Source of the DNA: Anaerolineales bacterium
Lineage (GTDB): Bacteria > Chloroflexota > Anaerolineae > Anaerolineales > Villigracilaceae
NCBI GenBank assembly: GCA_028689195.1
Contig: JAQTWR010000102.1
Span: 1 to 8,308 of the forward strand
Reading direction: 5' to 3'
DNA: 8,308 nucleotides
In this document: positions 1 through 5,510 of the stretch, in pieces
Numbering within the stretch: the stretch's first letter is position 1
Layout: every line of letters begins with the position of its first letter
Notes under the pieces: model-generated
Told to the model about the DNA's origin: nothing
The model's input: only the letters and a program-made list of their open reading frames with translations
The model's database searches: none
Position numbers and translations under genes: made by a program

Positions 1-614
1 AGCAGGCAAATCGGCAGGTTGAGCCAGAAAATCATCCGCCACGCAAAAAAGCGGACGACGATTCCGCCGTAGAGATGCCCCACCACCCAGCCCGCCGTAT
101 CCACTGCGGCGATCATCCCCAGCGGCTGCGCGCGCCTGCCTTCGGGAAAAATATCGCCGACCAGCGCCATGCCCACGGGAACCATCGTCCCCGCGCCAAA
201 CGCTTGAATCATCCGCGCGGCGACCAGCGTATAAAGCGTGACGTAGGATATATCTAACCTGTCCGACGTGAATAGATACGCGATCCGCAGCGCGATTTGC
301 GTGGGGAAGGTATCGGCGACCGCGACGAGATACGAACCGACCGCGAAGACGCTCAACGCGATCAAATAAACGCGACGGCGACCGTATAAATCGGACAGCC
401 GCCCCATAAAAGTCATCGAGATGCTGTACGCCAGTAGGTAGCCGGTGACGATCCATGCCGCATCATCCAGACCTGTTTGGAGCGGAATCTCCAAATCCAA
501 GATGACATGCGGCAGCACGGCAGAGACGACGGTGAGATCGAGCGCGCCGATAAAGATAGGAATGGCGATGAGCGCCAGTAGAATTCCCGTCCGCGTTTTT
601 GGCGATTTTGTCAT
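1..614 (-). CDS. MFS transporter, DHA2-like / Rv1410 (P55)-like, N-terminal part
   Basis: This is a proton-coupled major facilitator permease of the inner membrane. The start is ATG at 614-612, and 204 codons are visible before the window edge removes the C-terminal part. Residues 23-30 (GALDLTVV) in helix 1 carry the acidic motif D residue D26. Residues 71-81 (GRLSDLYGRRR) are a textbook motif A in the loop between helices 2 and 3. Residues 53-58 (AWIVTG) and 181-202 (LYGG then FWLNLPI) match the 14-helix DHA2 class and, from memory, line up closely with mycobacterial Rv1410c. A stretch of about 25 residues (102-127) lies between helices 3 and 4, where DHA2 proteins normally have a short loop. 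The gene starts 33 nt after the stop of an LprG-like lipoprotein on the same strand, so co-transcription is likely. The Shine-Dalgarno sequence is weak. The MFS call is very sure; lipid as substrate is inference from the neighbour. Confidence 0.93.
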   Translation of the reverse strand, partial: MTKSPKTRTGILLALIAIPIFIGALDLTVVSAVLPHVILDLEIPLQTGLDDAAWIVTGYLLAYSISMTFMGRLSDLYGRRRVYLIALSVFAVGSYLVAVADTFPTQIALRIAYLFTSDRLDISYVTLYTLVAARMIQAFGAGTMVPVGMALVGDIFPEGRRAQPLGMIAAVDTAGWVVGHLYGGIVVRFFAWRMIFWLNLPICL

Positions 615-647
615 GTGATATGTTTTATCTCTACTCGGTTGGATTGG

Positions 648-1361
648 TTATGGTTTTTGAATGTCAAAAGTTTTGCCGAAATTCCAAAAATCAATTTGCC
701 ATGTCGTCGGCTCCGCTTCTCCCGCGTCGGCAGGGTCTACCAAAATGATGCGGTACACATCGAACGTGTTTGGCTCTATCCATACCTTAACATCCAGCGG
801 GTCTTTGTCAATCATGCCGTAGGTCATTGCGTTGGCGTACTCGCCTTGCATATTGGCTGTGATGGCGTATAACTTTTTTCCGGGAACTTCGGGGATTTCT
901 TCCATGCCGATCAGGGATGTGTCTTTCAGGTGGTTCGCTAGAATAAAAGGGATTCCCTGATTTGGGTCGAAAAGTAGCGAAGGGTTGAAGGTATAGTTCG
1001 TATCGGATATTTGCCATTCGCCGCTGAGGAGATTTGTTTCCCACTGTTCCCCTTCGATGTTGATGAGTTGCACTTCCGCGACCAACCCCGGGGCGATGAC
1101 GCGGACTTTGGCGTAGACGCGGTCGGGATTCACATACTGTCCTTCGGCGCGGCGAAAGGAGATGGTTTCGTTGAAGTCGAGGAAGGCGGGCGCGCCGAAT
1201 CGGTCAACCAGAAATTCAAAGCCTGTCAGCGAAGCCATGCGTTCGGCTGCGCGCGAGACGATTTCATTTGGGGAAAATTTTTCGAGTTGCGAATTTCCGC
1301 AACCCGTCAGCAACGCCCCAAGAACGATCAAACCTGCCCATAAAATAATCCGTTTCGACAT
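648..1361 (-). CDS. LppX/LprG-family lipoprotein
   Basis: This 237-residue secreted lipoprotein has a lysine/arginine start, a hydrophobic segment (residues 5-19) and a clear lipobox LLTGC with lipidation cysteine C21. It should be anchored to the outer face of the membrane. The mature part (about 28-235) has the length and composition of the LppX_LprAFG family. These proteins have a half-barrel fold with a hydrophobic pocket; mycobacterial LprG (about 236 residues) binds triacylated lipids and works with the MFS pump encoded next to it. Visible family-like traits are the amphipathic opening helix (NEIVSRAAERMASLTGFEF) followed by alternating beta strands (VYAKVRVIAPGLVAEVQLIN, WQIDFWNFG). 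The start ATG has AAGGAG three bases upstream, slightly close but convincing. A DHA2-like MFS gene begins 33 nt downstream. The fold is recognised by pattern only, so an unrelated beta-rich lipoprotein remains possible. Confidence 0.78.
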   Translation of the reverse strand: MSKRIILWAGLIVLGALLTGCGNSQLEKFSPNEIVSRAAERMASLTGFEFLVDRFGAPAFLDFNETISFRRAEGQYVNPDRVYAKVRVIAPGLVAEVQLINIEGEQWETNLLSGEWQISDTNYTFNPSLLFDPNQGIPFILANHLKDTSLIGMEEIPEVPGKKLYAITANMQGEYANAMTYGMIDKDPLDVKVWIEPNTFDVYRIILVDPADAGEAEPTTWQIDFWNFGKTFDIQKP

Positions 1362-1389
1362 ACGCTCCTTTTTTGAAGAGCCGTGAATC

Positions 1390-1419
1390 GGAGTTCAAAG
1401 TCAGAAGATTTTGAACTCC
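1390..1419. repeat. Intergenic hairpin between CBS and lipoprotein genes
   Basis: GGAGTTCAAA (1390-1399) and its exact reverse complement (1410-1419) form a 10-bp stem with a 10-nt loop. It starts 8 nt after the stop of the CBS gene. In the direction of the genes (minus strand) no T-run follows, so it is not a standard intrinsic terminator. On the plus side an AATTTTAT tract follows. It could attenuate or stabilise the operon mRNA, or act as a weak terminator for antisense transcription. Confidence 0.6.
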
Positions 1420-1427
1420 AATTTTAT

Positions 1428-1874
1428 CTACGATTGAAACCCCGAACCCGTGATGTAACTTTCCAATCCGCGAATCTCGCTTTCTTTGCTTTCCAGCGCG
1501 GCAAACAGGACGTCGCGTATCGAAACCAGCCCCATGAGTTGATCGTTTTCCACAACGGGCAGGTGACGGATGTTGTATTGCTTCATCAGCGCCATGCACT
1601 GCTCGATGGTCGTATCTTTTGTGACGGTCATCATTTTTCCGCTCATTACGTCTTTGACCTTGACGTTTTTTGCGTAAAGCCCCTTCACTTCGCCTTTGTA
1701 AAGGTAATCGCGTTCGGTGTAGATGCCGATAACCTTTTCGCCTTCAGTGACCAAAATCGCGCCGATGTGCGCCTCTGTCATTACCTTGAGCGCCTGTAAA
1801 ACGGTATCTGTGGAGGCGACGGAATAATTGGTTGACGATTTTTTTGCTTCCAACAATTTGCGGACAGTGGTCAT
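1428..1874 (-). CDS. Two-CBS-domain protein
   Basis: This cytoplasmic 148-residue protein is almost entirely a tandem CBS pair (Bateman module), with CBS1 at about residues 9-62 and CBS2 at about 75-128. Typical signatures are GAILVTEGEKVIGIYTERDY (38-57), with the ERDY turn after the first repeat, DVMSGKMMTV (75-84) opening the second, and RHLPVVENDQLMGLVSIRDV (103-122). Such modules usually bind adenosine nucleotides (AMP, ATP, NAD or S-adenosylmethionine) and act as energy or redox sensors. Stand-alone versions have unknown partners. The start ATG at 1874 has AAGGAA six bases upstream. It is the first gene of a probable minus-strand run with the lipoprotein (66-nt gap with a hairpin) and the MFS gene, but a functional link to them is only positional. 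The family call is sure; the ligand is unknown. Confidence 0.93.
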   Translation of the reverse strand: MTTVRKLLEAKKSSTNYSVASTDTVLQALKVMTEAHIGAILVTEGEKVIGIYTERDYLYKGEVKGLYAKNVKVKDVMSGKMMTVTKDTTIEQCMALMKQYNIRHLPVVENDQLMGLVSIRDVLFAALESKESEIRGLESYITGSGFQS

Positions 1875-1961
1875 GTGATTTTCCTTTGGTCTAATAGGGA
1901 TTGATCTCGACTGGCATCCTATTCAATTTTATCTTGCCTTCATCGCGGAACTTGTATTGTT

Positions 1962-1969
1962 TGTAAAGT
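1962..1969. repeat. 8-bp direct repeat, left flank of the element
   Basis: TGTAAAGT abuts the left inverted repeat. The identical 8-mer abuts the right end at 2093-2100. The pair is read as a candidate target-site duplication. The match does not extend beyond 8 bases on either side. Confidence 0.5.
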
Positions 1970-2092
1970 CGGAGCGACTAATCTTGTGGGCTAACCACAA
2001 AGGCACAAAGCCGCCAAGCGCTAAGAATCTTTTGAGTCTCTGTGCCTTTGTGGCTTCGTGGTTAATGAAAGCCCATTCTTTTAGCCACTCCC
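1970..2092. mobile_element. MITE-like non-coding element with imperfect inverted repeats
   Basis: The 123-bp element has ends that are imperfect inverted repeats: the first 23 bases and the reverse complement of the last 23 match at 15 positions, sharing GGAG, CTAA and TGGGCT blocks. A second inverted block lies inside: AACCACAAAGGCACAAAG (1993-2010) against the reverse complement of the right arm at about 2035-2065, which reads AACCACGAAGCCACAAAGG and onward. The whole element could fold into one long hairpin. The 8-mer TGTAAAGT occurs immediately outside both ends (1962-1969 and 2093-2100), as expected of a target-site duplication. No transposase frame is present. AACCACAAAGGCACAAAG-type sequences recur as extragenic repeats in many bacterial genomes. 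It lies downstream of the GlsB-like gene, so its hairpin could also end that transcript. Confidence 0.6.
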
Positions 2093-2100
2093 TGTAAAGT
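2093..2100. repeat. 8-bp direct repeat, right flank of the element
   Basis: This is the second copy of TGTAAAGT, directly following the right inverted repeat and 11 nt before the stop of the GlsB-like gene in plus-strand order. Confidence 0.5.
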
Positions 2101-2111
2101 TTCAAATCAGG

Positions 2112-2369
2112 CTAACGTCGTTTGCGGCTGAATAATCCTAAAACGAAAAGCAAAACCACCGCGCCCAATATCGCCACGAGCAAACTGGTAAAGTTGAAAC
2201 CAGTCACGCCCTGCGCGCCGAAGAATTCCATGATGTAGCCGCCAATGAACGCGCCGACAATACCCACGACGATGTTGGCGATGGCTCCCATCTTTTTGTT
2301 CTTACCCATGATGATGCTTGCGAGCCAGCCAGCCAACGCGCCAAAGATGATCCATACCAGAAAATTCAT
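2112..2369 (-). CDS. GlsB/YeaQ/YmgE-family small membrane protein
   Basis: This 85-residue integral membrane protein is of the transglycosylase-associated protein family (GlsB/YeaQ/YmgE), which is stress-linked in several bacteria but has no proven biochemical activity. Three hydrophobic segments are visible at about residues 2-19 (FGALAGWLASIIM follows directly), 27-45 (IANIVVGIVGAFIGGYIM) and 62-80. A basic SRKRR end should lie in the cytoplasm. The glycine-rich first two helices and the GKNKKMG linker are typical, and the length is normal. The start is ATG at 2369; the upstream in-frame TTG at 2381 overlaps the ribosome-binding site and is rejected. A TATAAT box at 2413-2408 probably drives it. 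A MITE-like element sits just downstream. The family call is very likely; its job here is unknown. Confidence 0.92.
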   Translation of the reverse strand: MNFLVWIIFGALAGWLASIIMGKNKKMGAIANIVVGIVGAFIGGYIMEFFGAQGVTGFNFTSLLVAILGAVVLLFVLGLFSRKRR

Positions 2370-2373
2370 TTTT

Positions 2374-2379
2374 ACCTCC
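2374..2379 (-). promoter_or_regulatory. Ribosome-binding site that sets the GlsB start
   Basis: GGAGGT on the minus strand lies 4 nt before ATG at 2369. It overlaps the only other in-frame candidate start (TTG at 2381-2379), which would add four residues. The ATG is therefore the true start. Confidence 0.85.
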
Positions 2380-2407
2380 AAAAGGAATTGATTGTTTAAA
2401 CGCTTTT

Positions 2408-2413
2408 ATTATA
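2408..2413 (-). promoter_or_regulatory. Candidate -10 box of the GlsB-like gene
   Basis: A perfect TATAAT on the minus strand lies about 38 nt before the ATG, leaving a short leader that contains the GGAGGT site. No convincing -35 box is seen 16-18 nt upstream (AATCTC at the 17-nt position), so the factor or activator is uncertain. Confidence 0.45.
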
Positions 2414-2459
2414 CCGCTTGCTCGGCGCGCGAGATTTATTTGCGCGGGCTCTTCAGGAA

Positions 2460-2542
2460 TTGCCGTGATGATTTCTAATTTTTGGCTATCTGTGGCGGCG
2501 CGACATTAATGTCGCGCTACAGGTTGTAGATTATCACGGCAA
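2460..2542. repeat. Nested extragenic palindrome
   Basis: TTGCCGTGAT (2460-2469) and its exact reverse complement ATCACGGCAA (2533-2542) bracket a perfect 20-bp palindrome at 2498-2517. The whole 83-bp unit can fold as a stem with an inner hairpin, or extrude as a cruciform. It lies between the divergent promoters of the GlsB-like and VWA genes. No flanking direct repeat was found. It could be a REP-type element or a regulatory site. Confidence 0.65.
2498..2517. repeat. Perfect 20-bp palindrome, GCGACATTAATGTCGC family
   Basis: GCGCGACATTAATGTCGCGC is its own reverse complement over 20 bases. A diverged copy lies at 7320-7338, which points to a dispersed extragenic palindrome family rather than a single operator. 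A transcription-factor site remains possible for this copy because of the divergent promoters. Confidence 0.75.
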
Positions 2543-2566
2543 ACCTCAAATATCCTTTGCGCGCCT

Positions 2567-2596
2567 TTGGAATCCTCTATTTCTCTGTGCTAGAAT
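2567..2596 (+). promoter_or_regulatory. Extended -10 promoter of the VWA gene, leaderless
   Basis: TGCTAGAAT (2588-2596) is an extended -10 element with TAGAAT matching TATAAT at five of six bases. TTGGAA (2567-2572) 18 nt upstream is a weak -35. The expected transcription start, about 7 nt after the -10, would fall about 7 nt before the ATG at 2610. No purine-rich Shine-Dalgarno sequence lies between them. Confidence 0.45.
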
Positions 2597-2609
2597 TCGA
2601 CTATCTCTT

Positions 2610-5477
2610 ATGCGCTTCGCGTCACCGCTCTACCTTTCGCTGTTGCTTCTCATCCCGCTTGCGGTTTATCTCGGCTGGCATGGCGGAAAATTCCGCGACC
2701 CTGCGCGCCGACGGGAAGTAATTTCGCTTATTTTGCGTTCCATTATTATTCTTTGTATTGTCCTCGCCATAGCGGGATTGGAAATTATCAAAAGCGGAGA
2801 TAACCTTGCGGTGGTCTTCCTCGCGGATGTTTCAGACTCGATGCCAGAGCAGGCGATTAACGGCGAAGTGACCTATATCCGCGAAGCGCTGAAATCCATT
2901 GGCGCGGACGATAAATCCGCGATTATTCTGTTCGGCGCGGACGCGCTCGTCGAGCGTCCCATGTCTGCGCTCAAGGAATTATCTTCCATCACGTCCGTCC
3001 CCGTCACAAATCAAACCGACCTCGCCGAAGCGATTCAACTTGGGCTGGCGTTATTCCCGTCGGGATACGCCAAGCGCATGGTGATTCTCTCTGACGGCGC
3101 GGAAACCACCGGCGACGCGTTCGCTGCCGCGAAATTCGCGGCGGCTTCCGAGGCGCAAATCATCGTCGTGCCTTTCGTGAATACGGTCAACTCGGAAGCC
3201 ATGATTACGAACGTGGACGTCCCCGACCATTTACGCAGCGGCGAAAAATTCAATCTCGATGTTTCCATCCAAGCCAACCAGCCGATGCGCGCGGTTGTGC
3301 GCGTGTTGGCGAAAGACGAAATCTTATATGAAGGCGCGCACGAGCTCCGCAAGGGACGGCAGACTTTAAGCCTGCCGCTTACCGCGCAATCTCCGGGGTT
3401 CGTCAGTTACCAAGTGCAAATTGCGCCGGAAGCCGCGCAGGATACATACTATCAAAACAACAGGCTGGATACTTTCTCGCAGGTCGAGGGACCTCCGCGC
3501 ATATTGGTCGTCGCGCCGCCCGCGGGCGAGAATCTCCCCGGCGGTGGGATTCGTCCCGATGAATCTTCCTTGCTCGTCGGCGCTTTAACTGCCGCAGGCT
3601 TTGACGTGAAAACCCTCGCGCCGACTCTTCTGCCCGCCGATTTGCCCTCGCTCGCGCAATTTAACTCGGTCGTTTTGGTGGACGTCCCCGCGCGCATATT
3701 GAGCAAAAATCAAATGGAAAATTTGCAGTCGTATGTGCGCGATCTCGGCGGCGGATTGGTGGCGGTGGGCGGTCCCACCAGCTACGGAGTGGGCGGCTAC
3801 TACGGAACCCCGCTCGAAGAAACGCTGCCGGTGGATATGCAAATCAAAGACGAGAAACGCCGCCCGCAATTGACGCTGGTTTTCATCATTGACCATTCGG
3901 GCAGTATGAGCGAAACCAGCGGCGGCTCGATGAAACTCGAACTCGCCAAAGAAGCCGCCGCGCGCTCGATTGAAATGTTGTTCCCGAACGACAGCGTGGG
4001 CGTGATCGCTTTCGACGATACCGCCAGTTGGGCGTCGCCGATCGCTACGCTCGAAGACCCCGCGTTGGTTGTCAATAACATCGCGGGGATTCAAGTCGGC
4101 GGCGGCACCGATATTTATGCGGGCTTGCTCGCCATGTCTAAAGTTTTGCCCGCCGACCCCGCAAAAGTAAAGCATGTGATTCTGCTCACCGACGGCGGCG
4201 CGGATATTACGGGCATTCCCGAATTGGTTAAAAAACTTTACGAAGAAAACGGCATTACGCTTTCCACCGTCGGCGTTGGCAACGACGCGGCGCCTTTCCT
4301 CAAAGACCTTGCCGAGCTCGGCGGCGGACGCTATCACTTTACGAACAACGCGGGCAGTATTCCGAGCATCTTCACCGAAGAAACCACGCTCGCCACGCGC
4401 GCTTACATCGTCGAAGAATCTTTTTTCCCAACCCTTGTCAATTCGTCTCCTATTCTTGCGAATATAAAAGAAGCGCCGCAACTGCATGGATACATCGCTT
4501 CGAGCGCCAAAGACCTCGCGCAGGTGATTCTCGAATCGCCCAAACACGATCCCATTCTCGCGGTGTGGCAATACGGGTTGGGGAAATCCGTCGCGTTCAC
4601 ATCCGACGCAACGGGGCGTTGGGCGCGCGACTGGGCGCGCTCCGATATTTTCGCAACTTTTTGGGCGCAGACGGTTCGCTACACCATCACCGCCTCGCTC
4701 GATAACGCTTTGCAAATGACGGTTGAATCTCGCGGCGAAAAAGCGAGCGTCACGCTCGACGCGCATGACGTTAACGGAAATTTCCTCGACGCGTACCAAA
4801 TTCAAGCGAACATCATCGCGCCCAACGGCGAGACGCAAACGATCTCATTTACGCAAGTTGCGCCGGGAAGATACGAATCCGAATTTGTTCCAAAAGAACA
4901 AGGCGTTTATTTAATTCGTTTTTCGGGGACGACTGACCGCGCAGGGAATCCTGCCCCCATAGCGGAGACGACGGGCTGGGCTTTATCCTACTCCCCGGAA
5001 TATCAGCGCATCGAATCCGACCCCGATTTATTGCTGCGCCTCTCGGAGATTTCCAACGGTCAGGTTGCTTCTCCCAATCCCGCCGATGTTTTTTCTCACA
5101 ACCTTAAAGCCGCGCGCGCGTCGCAGCCGGTTGCACCGATATTGCTGCTCGTCGCCGCCTTGCTCTTTCCATTTGATATTGCCGTCCGCAGGTTGATTAT
5201 CACGCGGTACGATGTGCTGCGTTTGCGCGAATGGGCGGCGCAAAAATTATCTTCGCGCCCAGCTGCGCCGCAAACGGCAAATCCGCGCATGGAGTCGTTG
5301 AAGCAAGCCAAGACTCGCGCGCGCGAAGCGAACAAAATTGAAGGTCGGCAAATATCCGTTGAAATAGAATCAGCCTCAACCCCAGAAGAAGACGCGGACG
5401 TTCTTCTTCCAACAAAAGAACCATCCGAGTCAACCGCGTCCGCTTTGTTGGCGCGAAAGAAAAATCGCAAGAAATAA
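2610..5477 (+). CDS. Membrane-anchored protein with two VWA domains and a GATase-like domain
   Basis: In this 955-residue protein, helices at residues 5-22 and 42-60 flank a basic loop, a BatA-like beginning. VWA domain 1 follows (about 67-190) with a complete metal-ion-dependent adhesion site: D73, S75, S77, T136 and D162. Residues 205-290 look like a beta-sandwich. Residues 297-410 form a class I glutamine-amidotransferase-like fold (GGGLVAVGGPTSYGVGGYYG) with no nucleophile cysteine at the expected turn, so probably not an enzyme. VWA domain 2 (about 422-590) again has a complete site: D428, S430, S432, T500 and D528. A second beta-rich region (about 700-775), a helix at 841-858 and a charged cytoplasmic tail of about 95 residues close it. 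The bulk should lie outside the membrane and bind protein ligands through metal. No MoxR or Bat genes are adjacent. Architecture is sure; function is unknown. It ends at a strong terminator. Confidence 0.93.
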   Translation: MRFASPLYLSLLLLIPLAVYLGWHGGKFRDPARRREVISLILRSIIILCIVLAIAGLEIIKSGDNLAVVFLADVSDSMPEQAINGEVTYIREALKSIGADDKSAIILFGADALVERPMSALKELSSITSVPVTNQTDLAEAIQLGLALFPSGYAKRMVILSDGAETTGDAFAAAKFAAASEAQIIVVPFVNTVNSEAMITNVDVPDHLRSGEKFNLDVSIQANQPMRAVVRVLAKDEILYEGAHELRKGRQTLSLPLTAQSPGFVSYQVQIAPEAAQDTYYQNNRLDTFSQVEGPPRILVVAPPAGENLPGGGIRPDESSLLVGALTAAGFDVKTLAPTLLPADLPSLAQFNSVVLVDVPARILSKNQMENLQSYVRDLGGGLVAVGGPTSYGVGGYYGTPLEETLPVDMQIKDEKRRPQLTLVFIIDHSGSMSETSGGSMKLELAKEAAARSIEMLFPNDSVGVIAFDDTASWASPIATLEDPALVVNNIAGIQVGGGTDIYAGLLAMSKVLPADPAKVKHVILLTDGGADITGIPELVKKLYEENGITLSTVGVGNDAAPFLKDLAELGGGRYHFTNNAGSIPSIFTEETTLATRAYIVEESFFPTLVNSSPILANIKEAPQLHGYIASSAKDLAQVILESPKHDPILAVWQYGLGKSVAFTSDATGRWARDWARSDIFATFWAQTVRYTITASLDNALQMTVESRGEKASVTLDAHDVNGNFLDAYQIQANIIAPNGETQTISFTQVAPGRYESEFVPKEQGVYLIRFSGTTDRAGNPAPIAETTGWALSYSPEYQRIESDPDLLLRLSEISNGQVASPNPADVFSHNLKAARASQPVAPILLLVAALLFPFDIAVRRLIITRYDVLRLREWAAQKLSSRPAAPQTANPRMESLKQAKTRAREANKIEGRQISVEIESASTPEEDADVLLPTKEPSESTASALLARKKNRKK

Positions 5478-5507
5478 AAACGTCTCCCGCACAGGAGACG
5501 TTTTTTT
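5476..5507. terminator. Bidirectional intrinsic terminator
   Basis: The stem CGTCTCC (5481-5487) pairs with GGAGACG (5494-5500) around a CGCACA loop. Seven Ts follow on the plus strand and an AAAAA run precedes it, giving a T-run on the minus strand. It overlaps the VWA stop codon and lies 3 nt beyond the AlaX stop, so it serves both convergent genes. Confidence 0.93.
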
Positions 5508-5510
5508 GAT

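Noticed and set aside
1..614. Plus-strand frames over the MFS gene (for example 75-257)
   Set aside because: They are compositional shadows. The minus strand gives a continuous MFS protein with motif A and helix 1 signatures.
1096..1605. Frames on both strands overlapping the lipoprotein and CBS genes (for example 1264-1599 minus)
   Set aside because: They have no ribosome-binding sites or protein-like patterns, and are incompatible with the two well-supported genes.
1987..2065. CRISPR-like repeat from the two AACCACAAAG copies
   Set aside because: There are only two copies in opposite orientation with no spacer periodicity. It is an inverted repeat, not an array.
2112..2381. TTG start at 2381 for the GlsB-like protein
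   Set aside because: It overlaps the GGAGGT ribosome-binding site of the better ATG at 2369.
3585..4838. 417-codon open frame antisense to the VWA gene
   Set aside because: It is rich in Arg, Gly, His and Val, as expected from the reverse complement of GC-biased codons. It has no recognisable domain, and the plus-strand frame has two complete VWA domains.
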